A stretch of DNA of 64,000 bases from the NCBI RefSeq assembly GCF_029227915.1, contig NC_079886.1:2914001-2978000 (forward strand), given 5' to 3'. The DNA is from Hydractinia symbiolongicarpus (lineage: Eukaryota; Cnidaria; Hydrozoa; Anthoathecata; Hydractiniidae). This document shows positions 26,440-37,727 of the stretch, one piece after another. Positions within the stretch are counted from its first letter, which is position 1, and each line of letters starts with the position of its first letter. The notes below the pieces were generated by a model. It was not told where the DNA came from, did no database searches, and worked only from the letters and a program-made list of their open reading frames with translations. Both the position numbers and the translations under genes were made by a program.

Positions 26440-28785
26440 TTATTTTTTCACCACTAAAACGCATGAGACTTTTAGTTCTCAAAAATGTTTTCATTTTCGA
26501 TGAGACGCTGAATAAAAGAAGTTTAATCGCCGGCAAATTGAAAACCCGCGATTTCCTGTAAATCCCGGGCTTGGCCCCTATAGTCGAATGTATACAAAGA
26601 AAGTACCCTGTGAGTAAACTGATTTTCAGAACGATTTTTTAAATTATTTTTTCACCACTAAAACGCATGAGACTTTTAGTTTTCAAAAATGTTTTCATTT
26701 TTGATAAGACGCTTAATAAAAGAAGTTTAATCGCCGGCAAACGAAAACCTGCGATTTCCCGTAAATCCGGTACTCGACCCGTATAGTCAAAGGTATACAA
26801 AGAAAGTACTCAAGGAGTAAACTCATTTCCCGAACGATTTTTTAAATTATTTTTTCACCACTAAAACGCATGAGATTTGTAGTTTTCAAAAATGTTTTAA
26901 TTTTTGATGAGACGCTAAATAAAAGAAGTTTAATCGCCGGCGAACGAAAACCCGCGATTTCCCGTAAATCCCGGACTCGGCCCGTATAGTCAAAAGTATA
27001 CAAAGAAAGTACCCTGGGAGTAAACTGATTTTCAGAACGATTTTTTAAATTATTTTTTCACCACTAAAACGCATGAGACATGTAGTTTTCAAAATTGTTT
27101 ACATTTTTGATAAGACGCTGAATAAAAGAAGTTTAATCGCCGGCAAACGAAAACCTGCGATTACCCGTAAATCCGATACTCGACCCGTATAGTCAAAAGT
27201 ATACAAAGAAAGTACTCAAGGAGTAAACTCATTTCCCAAACGATTTCTTAAGTTATTTTTTCACCACTAAAACGCATGAGACTTGTAGTTTTCAAAAATA
27301 TTTTCATTTTTGATGAGACGCTGAATAAAACAAGTTTAATCGCCGGAAAACGAAAACCCGCGATTTCCCGTAAATCCCGTACTCGGCCCGTATAGTCAAA
27401 AGTATACAAAAAAAGTACCCAGGGAGTAAACTGATTTCTCGAATGATTTTTTAAATTATTTTTTCACCACTAAAACGCATGAGACTTGTAGTTCTCAAAA
27501 ATGTTTTTTTTTAAATTACCTTTTCACCACTAAAACGCACGAGACTTGGAGTTTTCAAAATTGTTTTCATTTTTGATGAGACGCTGAATAAAAGAAGTTT
27601 AATCGCCGGCAAACGAAAACCTGCGATTTCCCGCAAATCCGGTACTCGACCCGTATAGTCAAAAGTATACAAAGAAAGCACTCAAGGAGTAAACTCATTT
27701 CCCGAACGATTTTTGAAAGTATTTTTTCACCACTAAAACGCATGAGACTTTTAGTTCTCAAAAATGTTTTCATTTTCGATGAGACGCTGAATAAAAGAAG
27801 TTTAATCGCCGGCAAATTGAAAACCCGCGATTTCCTGTAAATCCCGGGCTTGGCCCCTATAGTCGAATGTATACAAAGAAAGTACCCTGTGAGTAAACTG
27901 ATTTTCAGAACGATTTTTTAAATTATTTTTTCACCACTAAAACGCATGAGACTTTTAGTTTTCAAAAATGTTTTCATTTTTGATAAGACGCTTAATAAAA
28001 GAAGTTTAATCGCCGGCAAACGAAAACCTGCGATTTCCCGTAAATCCGGTACTCGACCCGTATAGTCAAAGGTATACAAAGAAAGTACTCAAGGAGTAAA
28101 CTCATTTCCCGAACGATTTTTTAAATTATTTTTTCACCACTAAAACGCATGAGATTTGTAGTTTTCAAAAATGTTTTAATTTTTGATGAGACGCTAAATA
28201 AAAGAAGTTTAATCGCCGGCGAACGAAAACCCGCGATTTCCCGTAAATCCCGGACTCGGCCCGTATAGTCAAAAGTATACAAAGAAAGTACCCTGGGAGT
28301 AAACTGATTTTCAGAACGATTTTTTAAATTATTTTTTCACCACTAAAACGCATGAGACATGTAGTTTTCAAAATTGTTTACATTTTTGATAAGACGCTGA
28401 ATAAAAGAAGTTTAATCGCCGGCAAACGAAAACCTGCGATTACCCGTAAATCCGATACTCGACCCGTATAGTCAAAAGTATACAAAGAAAGTACTCAAGG
28501 AGTAAACTCATTTCCCAAACGATTTCTTAAGTTATTTTTTCACCACTAAAACGCATGAGACTTGTAGTTTTCAAAAATATTTTCATTTTTGATGAGACGC
28601 TGAATAAAACAAGTTTAATCGCCGGAAAACGAAAACCCGCGATTTCCCGTAAATCCCGTACTCGGCCCGTATAGTCAAAAGTATACAAAAAAAGTACCCA
28701 GGGAGTAAACTGATTTCTCGAATGATTTTTTAAATTATTTTTTCACCACTAAAACGCATGAGACTTGTAGTTCTCAAAAATGTTT
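26440..28785 (+). repeat. 1279-bp offset mosaic repeat with a 60-bp monomer remnant
   Basis: Segment ~26440-27510 recurs at ~27719-28785, shifted by 1279 bp, carrying GAGACTTTTAGTTCTC, GGCAAATTGAAAACC, AAAGGTATACAAAG and CGATTACCCGTAAATCCGATAC. The offset is not a multiple of 203 because a monomer remnant of only 60 bp (27478-27537) sits at the join. Confidence 0.85.
27478..27537 (+). repeat. 60-bp truncated monomer at a recombination junction
   Basis: Monomer starts at 27478 and 27538 are only 60 bp apart. The sequence runs from CTCAAAAATG into a T-run and straight on to TTTAAATTACCTTTTCACC, deleting about 143 bp. The next monomer starts with the rare CACGAGACTTGGAG variant, otherwise seen at 26259, exactly 1279 bp earlier. 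Confidence 0.85.
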
Positions 28786-28959
28786 TCATTTTTCATGAGA
28801 CGCTGAATAAAAGAAGTTTAATCGCCGGCAAACGAAAACCCGCGATTTCCTGTATATCCCGGGCTTGGCCCCTATAGTCGAATGTATACAAAGAAAGTAC
28901 CCTGTGAGTAAAATGATTTTCAGAACGATTTTTTAAATTATTTTTTCACCACTAAAACG

Positions 28960-30175
28960 CATGAGACTTGTAGTTTTCAAAAATGTTTTCATTTTTGATA
29001 AGACGCTGAATAAAAGAAGTTTAATCGCCGGCAAACGAAAACCTGCGATTTCCCGCAAATCCGGTACTCGACCCGTATAGTCAAAAGTATACAAAGAAAG
29101 CACTCAAGGAGTAAACTCATTTCCCGAACGATTTTTGAAAGTATTTTTTCACCACTAAAACGCATGAGACTTGTAGTTTTCAAAAATGTTCTCATTTTTG
29201 ATGAGACGCTAAATAAAAGAAGTTTAATCGCCGCAAACTAAAACCCGCGATTTCCCGTAAATCCCGGACTTGGCCCGTATAGTCAAAAGTATACAAAGAA
29301 AGTACCCTGCGAGTAAATTCATTTCCCAAACGATTTTTTAAATTATTTTTTCACCACTAAAACGCATGAGACTTGTAGTTTTCAAAATTATTTTCATTTT
29401 TGATGAGACGCTGAATAAAAGAAGTTTAATCGCCGGCAAACGAAAACCCGCGATTTCCCGTAAATCCCGTACTCGGCCCGTATAGTCAAAAGGATACAAA
29501 AAAAGTACCCAGGGAGTAAACTGATTTCCCGAATGATTTTTTAAATTATTTTTTCACCACTAAAACGCATGAGACTTGTAGTTTTCAAAAATGTTTTCAT
29601 TTTTGATAAGACGCTGAATAAAAGAAGTTTAATCGCCGGCAAACGAAAACCTGCGATTTCCCGCAAATCCGGTACTCGACCCGTATAGTCAAAAGTATAC
29701 AAAGAAAGCACTCAAGGAGTAAACTCATTTCCCGAACGATTTTTGAAAGTATTTTTTCACCACTAAAACGCATGAGACTTGTAGTTTTCAAAAATGTTCT
29801 CATTTTTGATGAGACGCTAAATAAAAGAAGTTTAATCGCCGCAAACTAAAACCCGCGATTTCCCGTAAATCCCGGACTCGGCCCGTATAGTCAAAAGTAT
29901 ACAAAGAAAGTACCCTGCGAGTAAATTCATTTCCCGAACGATTTTTTAAATTATTTTTTCACCACTAAAACGCATGAGACTTGTAGTTTTCAAAATTATT
30001 TTCATTTTTGATGAGACGCTGAATAAAAGAAGTTTAATCGCCGGCAAACGAAAACCCGCGATTTCCCGTAAATCCCGTACTCGGCCCGTATAGTCAAAAG
30101 GATACAAAAAAAGTACCCAGGGAGTAAACTGATTTCCCGAATGATTTTTTAAATTATTTTTTCACCACTAAAACG
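28960..30175 (+). repeat. Trimer higher-order repeat, two copies (608-bp offset)
   Basis: The three-monomer set with CGATTTTTGAAAGTATTT, AATGTTCTCATTTTTG, ATCGCCGCAAACTAAAACC and AAAAGGATACAAAAAAAG occurs at ~28960-29567 and ~29568-30175, shifted by 608 bp (3 x 203 minus 1). The lost base is in GCCGCAAAC (from GCCGGCAAAC). Confidence 0.85.
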
Positions 30176-30582
30176 CATGAGACTAGTACTTATCAAAAAT
30201 GTTTTCATTTTTGATGAGACGCTGAATAAAAGAAGTTTAATCGCCGGCAAACGAAAACCCGCGATTTCCTGTAAATCACGGGCTTGGCCCCATATAGTCG
30301 AATGTATACAAAGAAAGTACCCTGTAAGTAAACTGATTTTCAGAACGATTTTTTAAATTATTTTTTCACCACTAAAACGCATGAGACTTGTAGTTTTCAA
30401 AAATGTTTTCATTTTTGATAAGACGCTGAATAAAAGAAGTTTAATCGCCGGCAAACGAAAACCTGCGATTTCCCGCAAATCCGGTACTCGACCCGTATAG
30501 TCAAAAGTATACAAAGAAAGCACTCAAGGAGTAAACTCATTTCCCGAACGATTTTTGAAATTATTTTTTCACCACTAAAACG

Positions 30583-30871
30583 CATGAGACTTGTAGTTTT
30601 CAAAAATGTTTTCATTTTTGATGAGACGCTAAATACAAAAAAAGTACCCAGGGAGAAAACTGATTTCCCGAATGATTTTTTAAATTATTTTTTCACCACT
30701 AAAACGCATGAGACTTGTAGTTTTCAAAAATGTTTTCATTTTTGATGAGACGCTGAATAAAAGAAGTTTAATCGCCGGCAAACGAAAACCCGCGTTTTCC
30801 TGTAAATCACGGGCTTGGCCCCATATAGTCGAATGAACCATTTTTTAAATTATTTTTTCACCACTAAAACG
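30583..30871 (+). repeat. Pair of shortened monomers (124 bp + 165 bp), copy 2
   Basis: Monomer starts at 30583, 30707 and 30872 reproduce the 124 and 165 bp lengths and the same two junctions seen at 25362, here 5221 bp downstream. A GAACCATTTTTT variant distinguishes this copy. Confidence 0.9.
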
Positions 30872-32240
30872 CATGAGACTTGTAGTTTTCAAAATTATTT
30901 TCATTTTTGTTGAGACGCTGAATAAAAGAAGTTTAATCGCCGGCAAACGAAAACCCGCGATTTCCCGTAAATCCCGTACTCGGCCCGTATAGTCAAAAGT
31001 ATACAAAAAAAGTACCCTGTAAGTAAACTGATTTTCAGAACGATTTTTTAAATTATTTTTTCACCACTAAAACGCATGAGACTTGTAGTTTTCAAAAATG
31101 TTTTCATTTTTGATCAGACGCTGAATAAAAGAAGTTTAATCGCCGGCAAACGAAAACCTGCGATTTCCCGCAAATCCGGTACTCGACCCGTATAGTCAAA
31201 AGTATACAAAGAAAGTACCCTGCGAGTAAATTCATTTCCCGGACGATTTTTTAAATTATTTTTTCACCACTAAAACGCATGAGACTTGTAGTTTTCAAAA
31301 TTATTTTCATTTTTGATGAGACGCAGAATAAAAGAAGTTTAATCGCCGGCAAACGAAAACCCGCGATTTCCCGTATATCCCGTACTCGGCCCGTATAGTC
31401 AAAAGTATTCAAAAAAAGTACCCAGGGAGTAAACTGATTTCCCGAATGATTTTTTAAATTATTTTTTCACCACTAAAACGCATGAGACTTGTAGTTTTCA
31501 AAAATGTTTTCATTTTTGATGAGACGCTGAATAAAAGAAGTTTAATCGCCGGCAAACGAAAACCCGCGATTTCCCGTAAATCCCGGACTCGGACCGTATA
31601 GTCAAAAGTATACAAAGAAAGTACCCTGCGAGTAAATTCATTTCCCGAACGATTTTTTAAATTATTTTTTCACCACTAAAAGGCATGAGACTTGTAGTTT
31701 TCAAAGTTATTTTCATTTTTGATGAGACGCTGAATAAAAGAAGTTTAATCGCCGGCAAACGAAAACCGGCGATTTCCCGTAAATCCCGTACTCGCCACGT
31801 ATAGTCAAAAGTATACAAAAAAAGTACCCAGGGAGTAAACTCATTTCCCGAATAATTTTTTAAATTATTTTTTCAAAACTAAAACGCATGAGACTTGTAG
31901 TTTTCAAAAATGTTTTTATTTTTGATGAGACGCTAAATAAAAGAAGTTTGATCGCCGGCAAACGAAAACCCGCGATTTCCCGTAAATCCCGGACTCGGCC
32001 TGTATAGTCAAAAATATACAAAGAAAGTACCCAGGGAGTAAACTCATTTCCCGAACGATTTTTTAAATTATTTTTTCACCACTAAAACGCATGAGACTTG
32101 TAGTTTTCAAAAATGTTTTCATTTTTGATGACACGCTAAATAAAAGAAGTTTAATCGCCGGCGAACGAAAACCCGCGATTTCCCGTAACTCCCGTACTCG
32201 GCCCGTATAGTCAAAAGTATACAAAGAAAGTACCGATGGA
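30640..32240 (+). repeat. Segment duplicated 5486 bp downstream, copy 1
   Basis: About eight monomers, from the shortened pair through the TTTTTTCAAAACTAAAACG monomer (31874) to the ACCGATGGAG monomer (~32233), recur in the same order at ~36125-37727. The offset is about 5485-5486 bp (27 x 203 plus a few bases). Confidence 0.8.
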
Positions 32241-33840
32241 GTAAACTCATTTCCCGAACGATTTTTTAAATTATTTTTTTACCACTAAATCGCATAAGAC
32301 TTGTAGTTTTCAAAATTAATTTCATTTTTGATGAGACGCTGAATAAAAGAAGTTTAATCGCCGGCAAACGAAAACCCGCCATTTCCTGTAAATCCCGGAC
32401 TCAGCCCGTATAGTCAAAAGTATACAAAGAAAGTACCCTGCGAGTAAATTCATTTCCCGAACGATTTTTTAAATTATTTTTTCACCACTAAAACGCAACG
32501 ACTTGTAGTTTTCAAAATTAATTTCATTTTTGATGAGACGCTGAATAAAAGAAGTTTAATCGCCGGCAAACGAGAACCCGCGATTTCCCGTAAATCCCGT
32601 ACTGGGCCCGTATAGTCAAAAGTATACAAAATAAGTACCCAGGGAGTAAACTGATTTTCAGAACGATTTTATAAATTGTTTTTTCACCACTTAAACGCAT
32701 GAGACTTGTAGTTTTCGAAATTGTTTTCATTTTTGATAAGACGCTGAATAAAAGAAGTTTAATCGCCGGCAAACGAAAACCCGCGATTTCCCGTAAATCC
32801 GGTACTCGACCCGTATAGCCAAAAGTATACAAAGAAAGTGCTCAAGGAGTAAACTCATTTCCCGAACGATTTTTTAAATTATTTTTCCACCACTAAAACG
32901 CATGAGACTTGTAGTTTTCAAAAATGTTTTTATTTTTGATGAGACGCTAAATAAAAGAAGTTTAATCGCCGGCAAACGGAAACCCCGCTATTTCCCGTAA
33001 ATCCCGGACTCGGCCCGTATAGTCAAAAGTATACAAAAAAAGTACCCAGGAAGTAAACTGATTTCCCGAATGATTTTTTAAATTATTTTTTCACCACTAA
33101 AACGCATGAGACTTGTAGTTTTCAAAAATGTTTTCATTTTTGATGAAACGCTAATATAAAGAACTTTAATCGCCGGCAAACGAAAACCCGCGATTTCCCG
33201 TAAATAGGACTCGGCCCGTATAGTCAAAAGTATACAAAGAAAGTACCCTGCAAGTAAATTCATTTCCCGAACGATTTTTTAAATTATTTTTTCACCACTA
33301 AAACGCATAAGACTTGTAGTTTTCAAAATTAATTTCATTTTTGATGAGACGCTGAATAAAAGAAGTTTAATCGCCGGCAAACGAGAACCCGCGATTTCCC
33401 GTAAATCCCGTACTCAGCCCGTATAGTCAAAAGTATACAAAAAAAGTACCCAGGGGGTAAATTCATTTCCCGAATGATTTCTTAAATTATTTTTTCACCA
33501 CTAAAACGCATGAGACTTGTAGTTTTGAAAATTATTTTCATTTTTGATGAGACGCTGAATAAAAGAAGTTTAATCGCCGGCAAACGAAAACTCGCGATTT
33601 CCCGTAAATCCCGTACTCGGCCCGTATAGTCAAAAGTATAAAAAGAAAGTGCCCAAAGAGTAAACTCATTTCCCGAACGATTTTTTAAATTATTTTTTCA
33701 CCACTAAAACGCATGAGACTTGTAGTTTTCAAAAATGTTTTCATTTCTGATGAGACGCTGAATAAAAGAAGTTTAATTGCCGGCAAACGAAAACCCGCGA
33801 TTTCCCGTAAATCCCGTACTCGGCCCGTATAGTCAAAAGT
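32218..33840 (+). repeat. 8-mer higher-order repeat, copy 1 (~1622 bp)
   Basis: It is collinear with 33841-35462, with shared markers ACCGATGGAG (32233/33855), AAAATTAATTTCATTTTTG, CGTACTGGGCCCG, CCGTATAGCCAAAAG, GAAACCCCGCTATTTCCC and the 2-bp-short CGTAAATAGGACTCGG junction (33205/34828). The offset is 1622-1623 bp. A base or two is missing near 32495 (CGCAACGACTTG). Confidence 0.9.
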
Positions 33841-35462
33841 ATACAAAGAAAGTACCGATGGAGTAAACTCATTTCCCGAACGATTTTTTAAATTATTTTT
33901 TTACCACTAAAACGCATAAGACTTGTAGTTTTCAAAATTAATTTCATTTTTGATGAGACGCTGAATAAAAGAAGTTTAATCGCCGGCAAACGAAAACCCG
34001 CCATTTCCTGTAAATCCCGGACTCAGCCCGTATAGTCAAAAGTATACAAAGAAAGTACCCTGCGAGTAAATTCATTTCCCGAACGATTTTTTAAATTATT
34101 TTTTCACCACTAAAACGCATAAGACTTGTAGTTTTCAAAATTAATTTCATTTTTGATGAGACGCTGAATAAAAGAAGTTTAATCGCCGGCAAACGAGAAC
34201 CCGCGATTTCCCGTAAATCCCGTACTGGGCCCGTATAGTCAAAAGTATACAAAATAAGTACCCAGGGAGTAAACTGATTTTCAGAACGATTTTATAAATT
34301 ATTTTTTCACCACTAAAACGCATGAGACTTGTAGTTTTCGAAATTGTTTTCATTTTTGATAAGACGCTGAATAAAAGAAGTTTAATCGCCGGCAAACGAA
34401 AACCCGCGATTTCCCGTAAATCCGGTACTCGACCCGTATAGCCAAAAGTATACAAAGAAAGTGCTCAAGGAGTAAACTCATTTCCCGAACGATTTTTTAA
34501 ATTATTTTTCCACCACTAAAACGCATGAGACTTGTAGTTTTCAAAAATGTTTTTATTTTTGATGAGACGCTAAATAAAAGAAGTTTAATCGCCGGCAAAC
34601 GGAAACCCCGCTATTTCCCGTAAATCCCGGACTCGGCCCGTATAGTCAAAAGTATACAAAAAAAGTACCCAGGAAGTAAACTGATTTCCCGAATGATTTT
34701 TTAAATTATTTTTTCACCACTAAAACGCATGAGACTTGTAGTTTTCAAAAATGTTTTCATTTTTGATGAAACGCTAATATAAAGAACTTTAATCGCCGGC
34801 AAACGAAAACCCGCGATTTCCCGTAAATAGGACTCGGCCCGTATAGTCAAAAGTATACAAAGAAAGTACCCTGCAAGTAAATTCATTTCCCGAACGATTT
34901 TTTAAATTATTTTTTCACCACTAAAACGCATAAGACTTGTAGTTTTCAAAATTAATTTCATTTTTGATGAGACGCTGAATAAAAGAAGTTTAATCGCCGG
35001 CAAACGAGAACCCGCGATTTCCCGTAAATCCCGTACTCAGCCCGTATAGTCAAAAGTATACAAAAAAAGTACCCAGGGAGTAAATTCATTTCCCGAATGA
35101 TTTCTTAAATTATTTTTTCACCACTAAAACGCATGAGACTTGTAGTTTTGAAAATTATTTTCATTTTTGATGAGACGCTGAATAAAAGAAGTTTAATCGC
35201 CGGCAAACGAAAACTCGCGATTTCCCGTAAATCCCGTACTCGGCCCGTATAGTCAAAAGTATAAAAAGAAAGTGCCCAAAGAGTAAACTCATTTCCCGAA
35301 CGATTTTTTAAATTATTTTTTCACCACTAAAACGCATGAGACTTGTAGTTTTCAAAAATGTTTTCATTTCTGATGAGACGATGAATAAAAGAAGTTTAAT
35401 TGCCGGCAAACGAAAACCCGCGATTTCCCGTAAATCCCGTACTCGGCCAGTATAGTCAAAAG
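33841..35462 (+). repeat. 8-mer higher-order repeat, copy 2 (~1622 bp)
   Basis: This is the partner of 32218-33840, with the same eight variants in the same order. The array then changes at ~35463 to the AAAAGTACCCAAAAAAAGTACCC monomer (a longer A-run joined to the normal GTACCC), which is not at the equivalent point in copy 1. Confidence 0.9.
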
Positions 35463-35740
35463 TACCCAAAAAAAGTACCCAGGGAGTAAACTGATTTCCC
35501 GAATGATTTTTTAAATTATTTTTTCACCACTAAAACGCATGTGACTTGTAGTTTTCAAAAATGTTTTCATTTTTGATGAGACGCTAAATAAAAGAAGTTT
35601 AATCGCCGGCAAACGAAAACCCGCGATTTCCCGTAAAACCCGGACTCGGCCCGTATAGTCAAAAGTATACAAAGAAAGTACCCAGGGAGTAAATTCATTT
35701 CCCGAATGATTTTTGAAATTATTTTTTCACCACTAAAACG

Positions 35741-35864
35741 CATGAGACTTGTAGTTTTCAAAAATGTTTTCATTTTTGATGAGACGCTAAATACAAAAAA
35801 AGTACCCAGGGAGTAAACTGATTTCCCGAATGATTTTTTAAATTATTTTTTCACCACTAAAACG
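35741..35864 (+). repeat. Solitary 124-bp monomer
   Basis: Starts at 35741 and 35865 are 124 bp apart, with the same ACGCTAAATA/CAAAAAAAG junction as the paired copies, but the following monomer is full length. It is probably an extra copy of the 124-bp monomer produced by exchange with the pair that begins 327 bp further on. Confidence 0.85.
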
Positions 35865-36067
35865 CATGAGACTTGTAGTTTTCAAAAATGTTTTCATTTT
35901 TGATGAGACGCTGAATAAAAGAAGTTTAATCGCCGGCAAACGAAAACCCGCGTTTTCCTGTAAATCACGGGCTTGGCCCGTATGGTCAAAAGTATACAAA
36001 GAAAGCACTCAAGGAGTAAACTCATTTCCCGAACGATTTTTGAAATTATTTTTTCACCACTAAAACG

Positions 36068-36356
36068 CATGAGACTTGTAGTTTTTAAAAATGTTTTCAT
36101 TTTTGATGAGACGCTAAATACAAAAAAAGTACCCAGGGAGTAAACTGATTTCCCGAATGATTTTTTAAATTATTTTTTCACCACTAAAACGCATGAGACT
36201 TGTAGTTTTCAAAAATGTTTTCATTTTTTATGAGACGCTGAATAAAAGAAGTTTAATCGCCGGCAAACGAAAACCCGCGTTTTCCTGTAAATCACGGGCT
36301 TCGCCCCATATAGTCGAATGAACTATTTTCTAAATTATTTTTTCACCACTAAAACG
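36068..36356 (+). repeat. Pair of shortened monomers (124 bp + 165 bp), copy 3
   Basis: Starts at 36068, 36192 and 36357 give 124 and 165 bp again, with both junctions conserved, 5485 bp after copy 2. A GAACTATTTTCT variant marks this copy. Confidence 0.9.
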
Positions 36357-37727
36357 CATGAGACTTGTAGTTTTCAAAATTATTTTCATTTTTGATGAGA
36401 CGCTGAATAAAAGAAGTTTAATCGCCGGCAAACGAAAACCCGCGATTTCCCGTAAATCCCGTACTCGGCCCGTATAGTCAAAAGTATACAAAAAAAGTAC
36501 CCTGTAAGTAAACTGATTTTCAGAACGATTTTTTAAATTATTTTTTCACCACTAAAACGCATGAGACTTGTAGTTTTCAAAAAAGTTTTCATTTTTGATC
36601 AGACGCTGAATAAAAGAAGTTTAATCGCCGGCAAACGAAAACCTGCGATTTCCCGCAAATCCGGTACTCGACCCGTATAGTCAAAAGTATACAAAGAAAG
36701 TACCCTGCGAGTAAATTCATTTCCCGGACGATTTTTTAAATTATTTTTTCACCACTAAAACGCATGAGACTTGTAGTTTTCAAAGTTATTTTCATTTTTG
36801 ATGAGACGCAGAATAAAAGAAGTTTAATCGCCGGCAAAAGAAAACCCGCGATTTCCCGTAAATCCCGTACTCGGCCCGTATAGTCAAAAGTATACAAAAA
36901 AAGTACCCAGGGAAAAAAACTGATTTCCCGAATGATTTTTTAAATTATTTTTTCACCACTAAAACGCATGAGACTTGTAGTTTTCAAAAATGTTTTCATT
37001 TTTGATGAGACGCTGAATAAAAGAAGTTTAATCGCCGGCAAACGAAAACCCGCGATTTCCCGTAAATCCCGGACTCGGCCCGTATAGTCAAAAGTATACA
37101 AAGAAAGTACCCTGCGAGTAAATTCATTTCCCGAACGATTTTTTAAATTATTTTTTCACCACTAAAAGGCATGAGACTTGTAGTTTTCAAAATTATTTTC
37201 ATTTTTGATGAGACGCTGAATAAAAGAAGTTTAATCGCCGGCAAACGAAAACCCGCGATTTCCCGTAAATCCCGTACTCGGCACGTATAGTCAAAAGTAT
37301 ACAAAAAAAGTACCCAGGGAGTAAACTCATTTCCCGAATGATTTTTTAAATTATTTTTTCAAAACTAAAACGCATGAGACTTGTAGTTTTCAAAAATGTT
37401 TTTATTTTTGATGAGACGCTAAATAAAAGAAGTTTAATCGCCGGCAAACGAAAACCCGCGATTTCCCGTAAATCCCGGACTCGGCCTGTATAGTCAAAAA
37501 TATACAAAGAAAGTACCCAGGGAGTAAACTCATTTCCCGAACGATTTTTTAAATTATTTTTTCACCACTAAAACGCATGAGACTTGTAGTTTTCAAAAAT
37601 ATTTTCATTTTTGATGAGACGCTAAATAAAAGAAGTTTAATCGCCGGCGAACGAAAACCCGCGATTTCCCGTAAATCCCGTACTCGGCCCGTATAGTCAA
37701 AAGTATACAAAGAAAGTACCGATGGAG
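36125..37727 (+). repeat. Segment duplicated from 5486 bp upstream, copy 2
   Basis: This is the partner of 30640-32240. The CAAAACTAAAACG monomer is at 37360 here and 31874 there. Small differences are present (for example CAGGGAAAAAAACTG near 36911). After ~37727 the next monomer differs, so this ends the shared block. Confidence 0.8.
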
